A DNA stretch of 64,000 nt from Acanthosepion esculentum (Eukaryota > Mollusca > Cephalopoda > Sepiida > Sepiidae), in assembly GCA_964036315.1 (NCBI GenBank), contig OZ038517.1, positions 14,489,013 to 14,553,012 on the forward strand, in the 5' to 3' direction. Each line of letters begins with the position of its first letter. The stretch's first letter is position 1. Both the position numbers and the translations under genes were made by a program. A model generated the notes under the pieces. That model was not told the origin of the DNA. It did no database searches and worked only from the letters and a program-made list of their open reading frames with translations. Shown piece by piece: positions 1-9,999 of this stretch.

Positions 1-3000
1 CTTCAAAAATTTAAATGCAATGTCAATCGTTATCTACTGTCTTCCTGATTACTCTTCTATTGTTCTCACTCAATTTTCCCTTGTGGAACTCTCTTCCGCA
101 TTCTTGCTTTCCTCTCAACTTTGATCTTCAAAAATTTAAATGCAATGTCAATCGTTATCTACTGTCTTCCTGATTACTCTTCTATTGTTCTCACTCAATT
201 TTCCCTTGTGGAACTCTCTTCCGGATTCTTGCTTTCCTCTCAACTTTGATCTTCAAAAATTTAAATGCAATGTCAATCGTTATCTACTGTCTTCCTGATT
301 ACTCTTCTATTGTTCTCACTCAATTTCCGCTTGTGGAACTCTCTTCTGGCTTCTTGCTTTCCTGTCAACTTTGATCTTCAAGAATTGAAATGCAATGTCA
401 ATCGTTATCTACTGTCTTCCTGATTACTCTTCTATTGTTCTCACTCAATTTTCCCTTGTGGAACTCTCTTCCGGCTTCTTGCTTTCCTTTCAACTTTGAT
501 CTTCAAAAATTGAAATGCAATGTCAATCGTTATCTACTGTCTTCCTGATTACTCTTCTATTGTTCTCACTCAATTTTCACTTGTGGAACTCTCTTCCGGC
601 TTCTTGCTTTCCAGTCAACTTTGATCTTCAAAAATTGAAATGCTATGTCAATCGTTATCTACTGTCTTCCTGATTACTCTTCTATTGTTCTCACTCAGTT
701 TTCGCTTGTGGAACTCTCTTCCGGCTTCTTGCTTTCCAGTCAACTTTGATCTTCAAAAATTGAAATGCAATGTCAATCGTTATCTACTGTCTTCCTGATT
801 ACTCTTCTATTGTTCTCACTCAATTTTCCCTTGTGGAACTCTCTTCCGGTTTCTTGCTTTCCTCTCAACTTTGATCTTCAAAAATTTAAATGCAATGTCA
901 ATCGTTATCTACTGTCTTCCTGATTACTCTTCTATTGTTCTCACTCAATTTTCGCTTGTGGAACTCTCTTCCGGCTTCTTGCTTTCCTCTCAACTTTGAT
1001 CTTCAAAAATTGAAATGCAATGTCAATCGTTATCTACTGTCTTCCTGATTACTCTTCTATTGTTCTCACTCAATTTTCCCTTGTGGAACTCTCTTCCGGA
1101 TTCTTGCTTTCCTCTCAACTTTGATCTTCAAAAATTTAAATGCAATGTCAATCGTTATCTACTGCCTTCCTGATTACTCTTCTATTGTTCTCACTCAATT
1201 TTCGCTTGTGGAACTCTCTTCCGGCTTCTTGCTTTCCTCTCAACTTTGATCTTCAAAAATTGAAATGCAATGTCAATCGTTATCTACTGTCTTCCTGATT
1301 ACTCTTCTATTGTTCTCACTCAATTTTCGCTTGTGGAACTCTCTTCCGGCTTCTTGCTTTCCTCTCAACTTTGATCTTCAAAAATTTAAATGCAATGTCA
1401 ATCGTTATCTACTGTCTTCCTGATTACTCTTCTATTGTTCTCACTCAATTTTCGCTTGTGGAACTCTCTTCCGGCTTCTTGCTTTCCTCTCAACTTTGAT
1501 CTTCAAAAATTTAAATGCAATGTCAATCGTTATCTACTGTCTTCCTGATTACTCTTCTATTGTTCTCACTCAATTTTCGCTTGTGGAACTCTCTTCCGGC
1601 TTCTTGCTTTCCTCTCAACTTTGATCTTCAAAAATTGAAATGCAATGTCAATCGTTATCTACTGTCTTCCTGATTACTCTTCTATTGTTCTCACTCAATT
1701 TTCGCTTGTGGAACTCTCTTCCGGCTTCTTGCTTTCCTCTCAACTTTGATCTTCAAAAATTTAAATGCAATGTCAATCGTTATCTACTGTCTTCCTGATT
1801 ACTCTTCTATTGTTCTCACTCAATTTTCCCTTGTGGAACTCTCTTCCGCATTCTTGCTTTCCTCTCAACTTTGATCTTCAAAAATTTAAATGCAATGTCA
1901 ATCGTTATCTACTGTCTTCCTGATTACTCTTCTATTGTTCTCACTCAATTTTCCCTTGTGGAACTCTCTTCCGGATTCTTGCTTTCCTCTCAACTTTGAT
2001 CTTCAAAAATTTAAATGCAATGTCAATCGTTATCTACTGTCTTCCTGATTACTCTTCTATTGTTCTCACTCAATTTCCGCTTGTGGAACTCTCTTCTGGC
2101 TTCTTGCTTTCCTGTCAACTTTGATCTTCAAGAATTGAAATGCAATGTCAATCGTTATCTACTGTCTTCCTGATTACTCTTCTATTGTTCTCACTCAATT
2201 TTCCCTTGTGGAACTCTCTTCCGGCTTCTTGCTTTCCTTTCAACTTTGATCTTCAAAAATTGAAATGCAATGTCAATCGTTATCTACTGTCTTCCTGATT
2301 ACTCTTCTATTGTTCTCACTCAATTTTCACTTGTGGAACTCTCTTCCGGCTTCTTGCTTTCCAGTCAACTTTGATCTTCAAAAATTGAAATGCTATGTCA
2401 ATCGTTATCTACTGTCTTCCTGATTACTCTTCTATTGTTCTCACTCAGTTTTCGCTTGTGGAACTCTCTTCCGGCTTCTTGCTTTCCAGTCAACTTTGAT
2501 CTTCAAAAATTGAAATGCAATGTCAATCGTTATCTACTGTCTTCCTGATTACTCTTCTATTGTTCTCACTCAATTTTCCCTTGTGGAACTCTCTTCCGGT
2601 TTCTTGCTTTCCAGTCAACTTTGATCTTCAAAAATTTAAATGCAATGTCAATCGTTATCTACTGTCTTCCTGATTACTCTTCTATTGTTCTCACTCAATT
2701 TTCGCTTGTGGAACTCTCTTCCGGCTTCTTGCTTTCCTCTCAACTTTGATCTTCAAAAATTTAAATGCAATGTCAATCGTTATCTACTGTCTTCCTGATT
2801 ACTCTTCTATTGTTCTCACTCAATTTTCCCTTGTGGAACTCTCTTCCGGTTTCTTGCTTTCCAGTCAACTTTGATCTTCAAAAATTTAAATGCAATGTCA
2901 ATCGTTATCTACTGTCTTCCTGATTACTCTTCTATTGTTCTCACTCAATTTTCGCTTGTGGAACTCTCTTCCGGCTTCTTGCTTTCCAGTCAACTTTGAT

Positions 3001-3050
3001 CTTCAAAAATTTAAATGCAATGTCAATCGTTATCTTCTGTTTTCTTAATT
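1..3050 (+). repeat. 125-bp satellite, about 24.4 units, derived from a LINE 3' end
   Basis: A strict 125-bp period starts at 1, 126, 251 and so on to 3001. Units differ by a few substitutions (for example tttaaa/ttgaaa, tttccc/tttcgc, cctctc/ccagtc). Variant order repeats every 14 units: units 1-8 match units 15-22 almost base for base, giving a 1750-bp higher-order repeat. Read in one frame each unit encodes LWNSLP-S-CFP then LQKFKCNVNRYL and a stop. That is the same C-terminus as the LINE relics at 26435-27015 and 51480-51900. Because 125 is not a multiple of three the frame is lost from unit to unit, so this is not a gene. Confidence 0.95.
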
Positions 3051-3182
3051 CTTGTTCTTTTATTGTTCTCTCTTCTTAATAGTAGTTTTCACATATTCTG
3101 TAACACTCAGTAACCCCTTGCATCCTAATGGCTTTATTGCCTTGCTTGGGATGAAATGATTAAAAATAAAGAAAAAGAAAAA
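3051..3182 (+). mobile_element. LINE 3' untranslated tail ending the satellite
   Basis: Straight after the last partial satellite unit the sequence runs into gtaaccccttg ... tggctt ... cttgcttgggatgaaatgat and an A-rich end. The reverse complements of 26440-26500, 25965-26020 and 51495-51560 carry the same tail. The satellite therefore ends in the natural 3' tail of the LINE it is made from. Confidence 0.8.
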
Positions 3183-3639
3183 AGCTTAAAGATAAGTAGG
3201 GAACCGAGCGAGGATTGAGTCAATGTGTGAAATGGTCTACAAGATTTGCCAGCTAACTATTGCAACATCTTCATGAATGTGTGTATGCACATGAGATATT
3301 GCATTATTTCTTTTCTATTTAATTAGTAGGACATACCACTGATATATCTGAGCAGGAGCTGCCCAGTCCTTACTTTCCAGTCTTGATGAAGTCCACTAGT
3401 GTCTCTGCGTCCTTGTGGCTGACAAATTATTTTCCACCCTTCAACGACTCTCTCATAGACAAGACACCACAAGCCTCTCACTGATCTAGCGCTATTTCCA
3501 TGGAAAGTGCTCAGACTAGCTACATTCCTTAGCTCAACCAGTTGTGACCTTGTGGCAGACATGATGAGGCAGAATCTGGGCCGAGGACAACTGGTTGCGA
3601 CTTGCCTTGTCCCCGCCAAAAAAGAGCCCGTATTTGCTT
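3183..3639. other. Unassigned stretch with a 98-codon minus-strand ORF
   Basis: No repeat family was recognised here. A minus-strand ORF covers 3323-3619; its product matches nothing I know. On the minus strand an acceptor-like sequence (ttcaactgcag) lies at about 3655 and a donor-like GAAA|GTAAGG near 3380. It could be an exon of a further gene or chance. Confidence 0.25.
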
Positions 3640-3870
3640 AGCATGTAAAGCTACTGCAGTTGAAATGAAGGAGAAAAAAAGCACTTACCGCTCTGCCGTA
3701 ATCCGTCCTCGGCCAGATAACGTGAAAGAATAAGGGGGGGGGGGACTTGCATTGCCCTTTTTATGCAATGAATATGCAATGCATTATGGGACAGGGACGC
3801 AATGAACTATGGGATCGCATGAAGACGCAAGGGATTATGGGTATATGGACAAATATAAAAGCAACTAGTT
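3640..3870. promoter_or_regulatory. Promoter-like GC-richer patch with a minus-strand 5' splice site
   Basis: A CpG-containing segment (3690-3725) carries, on the minus strand, GGCAGAGCG|GTAAGT, a near-perfect 5' splice site with no obvious upstream exon. That pattern fits a short untranslated first exon. Next to it, at 3778-3842, are three copies of an ATTATGGG / ACTATGGG type motif (gcattatggga, aactatgggat, ggattatgggt), reminiscent of ZNF143/STAF-type promoter sites. No TATA box or initiator can be assigned. Proposal only. Confidence 0.3.
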
Positions 3871-4345
3871 TTTCCCAGTGGGGGGTTCTTGGAGTGACGT
3901 TCACGGCTGACGACTGGAAAAGTCTGTTAGTGCCATTTTGCGGCAGAACTCAAGGAGGAACGACTCGAGGTTGGAATACCAGTTGGGAGAGCTTGAATTT
4001 ACTAGCTGGTTGCTGTTTTCTTTTTATTTCACCACAGACCTTCACAGATAAGACCCACCATGCCATGCACACTGTAGTGAACTACCCTTATTCCCTTCAT
4101 ATTCCATTGGTGAGAAGCAAGTTCCAATGGAATTGCTTCTTCCTGAGAGCAACTGCCCTGTGGAACCAACTCCGAAGATGATGTTTCTCTGACCACTATA
4201 ATTTTGGCCTGGTCAAGTCTAGTGTTAACCCTTAACTTCCTCTCCTATCCAGATAAACTGCCTTTTAACGTAACCTCCTACCCCGAGTGGCCTCCAGGCC
4301 TTGTACAGATTGAACCTTACTGTAAAAATAAAAAAAGTAGTCTCT
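3871..4345 (+). mobile_element. LINE 3' end (RT C-terminus and tail), copy 1
   Basis: The end of the ORF at 3747-4181 reads IPLVRSKFQWNCFFLRATAL followed by WNQL, the usual end of jockey/CR1-like LINE reverse transcriptases (R-T-x-F, S-F-x-R, LWN-LP). It is followed by a 3' tail with ctccaggccttgtacagatt and an A-rich end near 4330-4345. Related tails end at 4612 and 6945. The first part of this ORF (3747-4040) is not clearly LINE. Confidence 0.6.
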
Positions 4346-4612
4346 ATATTGGTGGGGGGCTTAGGGCTTAAAATGAACAGTTGAAACTGACTCCCAAGAG
4401 GATGTTTTTCTGGTCATTTAACCTATTCAAGTTTAGGATTAACTGTTATCTCCCCCACGTAAACTGTAAACTCTGTAACCCTTCCTCACTGTAAAAAAAG
4501 ATCTATCACTGTTCATCTATGTTTATATTTATTTTATATCTGTGCTTATTACTCTGTAACCGTCTACCTTGAGTTGCTCTCAGGCCTTGTATAGGATGAA
4601 ACTCAATGGAAA
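4346..4612 (+). mobile_element. LINE 3' end, copy 2
   Basis: A second diverged copy of the same 3' region: gaaactgactcccaagagg, then a tail with ctcaggccttgtataggatg and an A10 run at 4610-4619. It lies about 40 bp beyond the 5' splice site of the gene exon at 4652-4929, so it is intronic if the gene continues leftwards. Confidence 0.6.
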
Positions 4613-4651
4613 AAAAAAACATGATCCAATTAAACTAGAAGAAAGACTTAC

Positions 4652-4929
4652 CTCATAGCTCATTGGTCCAATTATTTCTTCTTTGTACAAGCGCCGTTTT
4701 CGCTGGGGCCCAGAGGTGGCATCTGATAAAAGATTACGCAGTTCTCGATGGCGTATAGAGTCAGCGTCAGACGTGTTCAGTGCGGGGTTGGTTTTCTTTG
4801 AAATGGAGGCAGAGGAGGAGGTCCCTTTTCGGGAAGAAGAGTTCCATGGGATTTTTGGCGAACCGGAAACATCTTTCTTTGGCGTCTCTTTCATTGACCA
4901 AGTACGGGGACTGGTTAAGAGGTTCTTTG
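4652..4929 (-). CDS. Exon 8 of the kinesin-6/KIF20B-like tail gene
   Basis: Bounded on the minus strand by acceptor tgcgtgttttag|CAAAGAACC and donor CTATGAG|GTAAGTC. Its first two bases complete the codon begun by the single leftover base of the exon at 12621-12870; it then gives 92 codons and ends in phase 0. The product is polar and basic, with TSPR, ETPKK and GSPKIP (proline-directed kinase type sites), a Ser-rich stretch, and near the end QRKRRLYKEEIIGP. The last motif resembles KRKLY..EI-SP near the C-terminus of KIF20B. A further exon is required to the left but was not convincingly found. The plus-strand ORF at 4683-4964 is its shadow. Confidence 0.8.
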
Positions 4930-4964
4930 CTAAAACACGCAAAAAGAGAAAAAAATTAAAATAA

Positions 4965-5292
4965 AAAGGAGTTCTTTTCTGAGCATATATCAAGGTACAA
5001 AGTGCACAAAACTGTAACATATAATGCAACATCTGATTGGTGTTCTTATATGTGCCATGTCCCCTCAGGACTTTGGTGATCATGGCTCTCCACAATTTCC
5101 TGTCCTTAGCTCTTAATAAATTTTATCTTTTCGTTATCTCTCCTAAACCTTGTTCTGCCAACCATTTACACAAGCTCATTCTTCTTCTATGTGCCATGAC
5201 TATTCAGAACAATGGCGATCATGGCTCTCCACAATTTCCAGTCATTAGTAGCTCTTAATAAATTTTATCTTTTTCTTATCTCTCCTAAACGC
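4965..5292 (-). mobile_element. LINE C-terminus, tandemly duplicated
   Basis: On the minus strand this reads LCKWLAEQGLGEI, KRQNLLRAKDRK, WRAMITKVLRGHGT, a LINE ORF end also seen at 22960-23245. The segment with tctccacaatttcc and aataaattttatctttt occurs twice about 142 bp apart, so the end of the element is duplicated. It starts within 40 bp of the acceptor of the exon at 4652-4929. Confidence 0.65.
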
Positions 5293-5864
5293 AAGCTCAC
5301 TAGGTAAGTTATGCATTGTTTTCTTGTCTCTCTTGCCTTCAATCTCTCTTGGGAGTGTCAAATTTTCCAAGCTCTCTTTCCTCAGTCTGTGCCAAAGAAA
5401 TGTCTGTTCCTGATGTTAAGTATAAGTGTACTTTTTGTTTCCATTTTCTCTAAAACTTTATTGTTGCTCACATTTTCAGTTCATGGTATTCTCAGCATCC
5501 TTCTGTAGAACCACATATCTGTAGGTTCAAGTCACTTCTTCATCTGTGAGGAGATTGTCCAGCATTCACTGCCATACAGGAGGACTGATATTACGTAACA
5601 GTTCAGTACCTCTTTCTTCATTTCTAACAAAATTTTCCTGGTTTTTAATACTTTGCTCAGCTTTTGGAAGGCAACTTTCACTATCCTAATGTGCATTTTA
5701 TTGTCCTCTGTTAAAACACTTCCCAGATATTTAAATTCTTGTACTTGTTCAATTTTGACAGGTCCAATATATAATTTGCATATTGGGCTGTACCTATTGC
5801 TAACAAACATAGATTCGGTCTTTCCACTCATCACTTGACAGGTGATATCGGTTAACTTGCACAA
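5293..5864 (-). mobile_element. RTE-like LINE reverse-transcriptase C-terminal relic
   Basis: The minus-strand ORF 5532-5864 reads FKYLGSVLTEDNK, AFQKLSKVLKTRKILLEMKK and LNCYVISVLLYGSECWTISS. This is the post-catalytic part of endonuclease-reverse transcriptase LINE ORFs. After a stop the homology continues to about 5440 with MWFYRRMLRIP and VSNNKVLEKMET, also found at 38580-38760. The endonuclease and catalytic palm are absent. Confidence 0.85.
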
Positions 5865-6560
5865 GGAAAGATATCAGGATAATATGCTAGCTGGTTGGTC
5901 AGTTGGGCCACATCCATCGCATGCCACATGGCTTCATCCCCGAAGACCACTTGTATGGAGAGCTGGCCGCTGGAAGGAGACCCGCCAGGCGGCCACAGCC
6001 GCAGTACTGCAATGTCGTGAGATGCGACATGAAAGCTGTGGGCATCAAAAGAGAGTCCTGGGAGAGCCTGGCAGCCATGTGATCCAAATGGAGAGGAACC
6101 CTGACCAAACACCTCAAGTCAGGAGAGGAAAAGCTGACACAAGCCGCAGTACTGCAATGTCGTGAGATGCGACATGAAAGCTGTGGGCATCAAAAGAGAG
6201 TCCTGGGAGAGCCTGGCAGCCATGCGATCCAAATGGAGAGGAACCCTGACCAAACACCTCAAGTCAGGGGAGGAAAATCCGACACAAGCCGCAGTACTGC
6301 AATGTCGTGAGATGCGACATGAAAGCTGTGGGCATCAAAAGAGAGTCCTGGGAGAGCCTGGCAGCCATGCGATCCAAATGGAGAGGAACCCTGACCAAAC
6401 ACCTCAAGTCAGGGGAGGAAAAGCTGACACAAGTCAGCACAGAAAGGCAGGCCCGCAGAAAGAAAAGTGACAGCTCCAACAGACCAGAGACAGAACACAT
6501 ATGCGACCTCTGCAACAGGAATTGTCACTCCCGCATTGGCCTCTAGAGTCACAGACGTCG
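5865..6560 (+). mobile_element. LINE C-terminus with zinc finger, 146-bp segment triplicated
   Basis: The plus strand encodes GHIHRMP..., EDHLYGELAAGRRP, MKAVGIKRESWESLAA, SKWRGTLTKHLKSGEEKL and finally HICDLCNRNCHSRIGL, a Cys-rich finger. This is the conserved tail of many invertebrate LINE ORFs. The segment beginning gcagtactgcaatgtcg occurs at about 6000, 6145 and 6291 with few differences, so the central part is present three times. It lies tail to tail with the minus-strand relic on its left. Confidence 0.8.
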
Positions 6561-6639
6561 ATGTTCCAGCCAAGCAGACAATTAGGATGCTACCCATGGT
6601 CAACCCTGACTGACGGAGGCCTACAAAAAAAAAAATATG

Positions 6640-6945
6640 CTAGCTCCTTTATACAATCATTAGCACATGCCAGTATGAATTATTCCCTTGATATCACTTT
6701 GGTAAGAAGTTCCATTTGGACAGCTTCTTCCCAAGAGTCATTGCTTTGTGAAACTGACTTCCGAGAGAATGCTTCCCTGGCCATTACATTTTAACTTCTA
6801 CAAGTCTTGGGTCAATCATTATCTATCCTCCATATTCACATAACCTACAATTTTTATGTTCATGAAACAATTCCTTTCAGTAATCCTCTACTTTGACTGG
6901 CCCTTGGGCCTTGTATTAGGTGAACAATACCATTAGAAAAAAATA
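6640..6945 (+). mobile_element. LINE 3' end, copy 3
   Basis: Relative of the ends at 3871-4612: aattattcccttgatatcac, a diverged SF.R-like region, then ggcccttgggccttgtatta and an A-rich end. The frame is broken and the piece is old. Confidence 0.55.
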
Positions 6946-7027
6946 AGCAAGGGATTGATCAGGCTGTCAAACGTTTTTTTCAGATTTTCACTGATGATTT
7001 TTGGTAACTTGTATCTCCATGTTATAT

Positions 7028-7345
7028 TTGATATGATTTCTGTCTATATCTCTGAGATGAGGTATTATGATTACTTGCATTATTTACATTATTTGGACTG
7101 TTATCCTCATCTTCATTGCCATATTCAACAATGTTTCGGTCATTGTACTCTCTGGCCTTCTTCAGGTAATTAGATCTCTGAGAGGAGGTATTATGATTAC
7201 TTGCATTATTTACATTATTTGGACTGTTATCCTCATCTTCATTGCCATATTCACCAATATTTCGGTCATTGTACTCTCCGGCCATCTTCAGGTAATTAGA
7301 TCTCTGAGATGAGGTATTATCATTATTTACATTATTCGGACTGTG
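7028..7345 (-). repeat. 126-bp tandem repeat with hammerhead-like cores (2.3 units)
   Basis: ggtattatgattac recurs at 7061, 7187 and (partly) 7313, an exact 126-bp period. On the minus strand each full unit has ctgaagaaggcc or ctgaagatggcc, a short arm, ccgaaa and ttgaatatgg / gtgaatatgg. CTGANGA plus GAAA is the pattern of hammerhead ribozyme cores carried by Penelope-like elements. Related blocks lie at 14260-14735, 40015-40070, 55435-55815 and 60405-60455, and a fragment abuts the Penelope relic at 54594. Function is not shown by sequence alone. Confidence 0.7.
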
Positions 7346-7359
7346 ACCCTCATCTTCAT

Positions 7360-8375
7360 TGTCGGTAGTTACTCATTTTCTTCCTATATGACACTAGTAA
7401 ACATACATACTGATGATACCACAGTTTATGGAAACAACTCCAAAAATCAAGATGTTCAGAGATTTACAATTGAGCCTTTGCTGATCTAGTTCAAACAGTT
7501 TTTTTATCACAGGCGCCTGCTCCACCCCCGGAGACAACCCGTGGGTTGTACTGCAACTATGCAGAACAGAGCTTCATTACAATTTCTGGGAGAGAGTGCA
7601 GAATCGGAAGGGGTCAATTTTTTTTGACATACGGCGGCCATTAATGATTAAGTATAACTGAAGACGTCAAAACCCAAATTATCCAACACACAAAAATTCA
7701 CAGTAATTCGACTGGATAGTCCCCCTCAATAGTCACTCAATAATCACTGCAGTCGGTAGCCTGACACCTATTTCAACTAAATAAATTATTTTGTGATGTA
7801 CGGTGGCCATTAATAATTAAGTATAACTCAAGAGTTCAATGTTAAAATAAAACAGTATTTAATTACAACCGCGAATAAATACTTAACAAGAACAAAGAAG
7901 TAAAAGTCAACCAAAGATAATTACTGGCGACGGTTCGGGGTAATACTTTCTCCATCACAGCGGCTGGCAGAAGATAGAAAAAATTGTTTATAGTTACGTT
8001 GTTCTGGAATTGTCATCATTGGTCGACTGAACTTGCTTTGTTTCAATGACTTTTGGTTTGTTATTATTAGTGACTTTGTTCAATAAATACGTTAACACAA
8101 AAAAACAAAAATTAACCATTTCAGTGAATGCCTTGTTAGTAATGCAGCTCAGCTTAACGTCCGGTAAATCCTAAATCAAAACCCAAATTATCAACACACA
8201 ATAATTCACACTAATTCGACTGGATAGTTCTACGCAAAAGTCACTTAATAATCACTGCAGTCAGTAGCCTGACACCGCTATTTATACACCTGGCAGAAAA
8301 CATGTATTCATAAGTCCAGGGTGTCACACTGAAATGTCAGTATTGATAGTTACTCATTTTCTTCCTATATGACAG
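7360..8375. repeat. Nested direct repeats, possible LTR or duplicated element
   Basis: tagttactcattttcttcct occurs at about 7366 and again at 8347, bracketing the region. Inside, a segment of about 100 bp with aattcgactggatagt and aataatcactgcagtc occurs at 7665-7770 and 8175-8275, and cggccattaatgattaag-like sequence at about 7635 and 7805. No coding sequence. 7500-7615 also resembles the SINE at 23545 (gggagagag tail). Confidence 0.5.
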
Positions 8376-8539
8376 GGTTGAACGTATAGAAGAGAGAAAC
8401 TTATGATTAATACGGCTTTATTCTCAGAAAACCAGATTTTTATTAAACCTGTAATTAGTGCTGGATATTTTTGATTTTGTAACTAATTCTGTATTTTACA
8501 GAAGACATTAATTGTTGCATAATAATTGTTTATTTGTGG

Positions 8540-8900
8540 AGACACGGTGAAGTAATGGTTAGCAGCTTGGACCGAGAAATAAAAGAGTCGAGTTTGAATC
8601 CTAGTCAAAGTCATTACATTCACTTATATGCTAATAGCCCTGGGGAAAGTATGAATCCATCCCTTCTCTCCCCAGCTATGGGTAAAATAGCAGGACAGAC
8701 TGGGTCCTATTAGTCTTGGTTAGCAACCAGTCTAGGAGAAAGAAAACCCTGAATTTAAATCATCGGCTGCCTTTTGGGTCTTGCTTCTTTAAGCAAAGGC
8801 GAGAAGAAGGTAACTTTAAAAACAAATCAACCTCTGAGAGGAAGGACAGAGTAACCTCAACATCCCCTGTGCAAAACAGCCATTACACTATTCTACCTCT
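8540..8900 (+). mobile_element. tRNA-derived SINE with shared core domain
   Basis: A tRNA-like head (cacggtgaagtaatggttag A-box, gagtttgaatcct B-box) is followed by a body: cattacattcacttatatgc, gaatccatcccttctc, ccagctatgggtaaaatag and caggacagactgggtcctat. The copy at 38095-38430 is the closest relative. The 65-codon ORF 8716-8913 falls in its tail and is not a gene. Confidence 0.75.
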
Positions 8901-9640
8901 AACGTTGCCATGAACCACAACTGTGAGATGGAGAGGAATGGTGACCCCATTGGCACAAAATACACTAACTTGGAACCATTATCTTTTACTAATAGTTAAG
9001 TTTATGAATTGTATTATAGAATTCTGACACTAAGGCTGTAAGTTGGTTAAACGTTAATTCTAAGCAGAAAAAGGGTTAAACCCAAAATGAAATATAAATC
9101 GAGAAATAGAAAGATAGAATGAAAGACATTTTCCCTGATTATGTGGAAGTGAAGAAAAGGCCATCTGGAATTGGAATTGATGCACCAAGTGTTTACTTAT
9201 TTTTTTATCTATCAAAAGAGACTGGCATTTGAGTACAGCAAATTGAGAAACGGCTTTAACTTTTTCTTGGGAAATTCAAAAAACACATGTCATTGGTGAA
9301 AAGAGAAGCAAACAGAAATTATATTTTTGTTAGCGAAAACGTATTGAGAAATGAAAACAGAGAATGAACCCGCTGCGGGGGTTAAGATTACGAAAATTGA
9401 TCTGTCGTGACAAGCAGGTGATCTGGTTTATGTTTTCGCTTGGACATCGACCAGCCCAAGGATGGAAAACAGCAAGTCTCTTTGTTGAGAATTTGGGTAA
9501 ACAAATATATTTTCATTGACGAAAACAAATTGGAGAAATAATCTTTATCTATCGCTCAAGAAGGTTAAAATGAGGAGGTGATCTTGTTTGTGTTTTCACT
9601 GGACAAAATTTTAAAGGTGGATTAACTGAATGTACAGTCA
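8901..9640. other. Non-coding; one diverged direct repeat
   Basis: No exon or known family recognised. 9310-9440 and 9500-9600 share ttttgttagcgaaaac-like, attgagaaat and aggtgatctggtttatgttt-like sequence, an old direct duplication about 190 bp apart. Confidence 0.4.
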
Positions 9641-9946
9641 AAAGTACTTGCGTATTTAAGAAAGACCTTATACAGTTTACAATTTTAAAAAACAAGGATT
9701 ATAACATTCATCGAGTGATTGGTAGGTCAATGCATGTTAAAAATTTTTTTAGCAAAGGGATTTCACTATTTTATATCATTAACTTTACTAATTTACTTTT
9801 TGTATGAATGATTCATTGTAAGATATATATATATATATAGTTATTATGCATCTGTGTACAGTTAATTATATGAAAACTATATTTAATCATTAGTTGGAAA
9901 TACAATAAATTAAAAATTTTTATATGTACGAATATTTGTTTTCCCC

Positions 9947-9992
<46 letters not shown>

Positions 9993-9999
9993 ACACATA
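9641..9999. other. AT-rich non-coding with two (TA)n tracts
   Basis: (TA)n runs at about 9821-9838 and 9949-9988; nothing else recognised. Confidence 0.7.

Noticed and set aside
3747..4181. 144-codon plus ORF as an independent gene
   Set aside because: Its last third is a LINE C-terminus and its first third overlaps the promoter-like patch; no splice or codon support.
4683..4964. 93-codon plus ORF over exon 8
   Set aside because: Antisense shadow of the spliced exon; likewise plus ORFs at 12689, 34737, 38265, 44239 and 62072.
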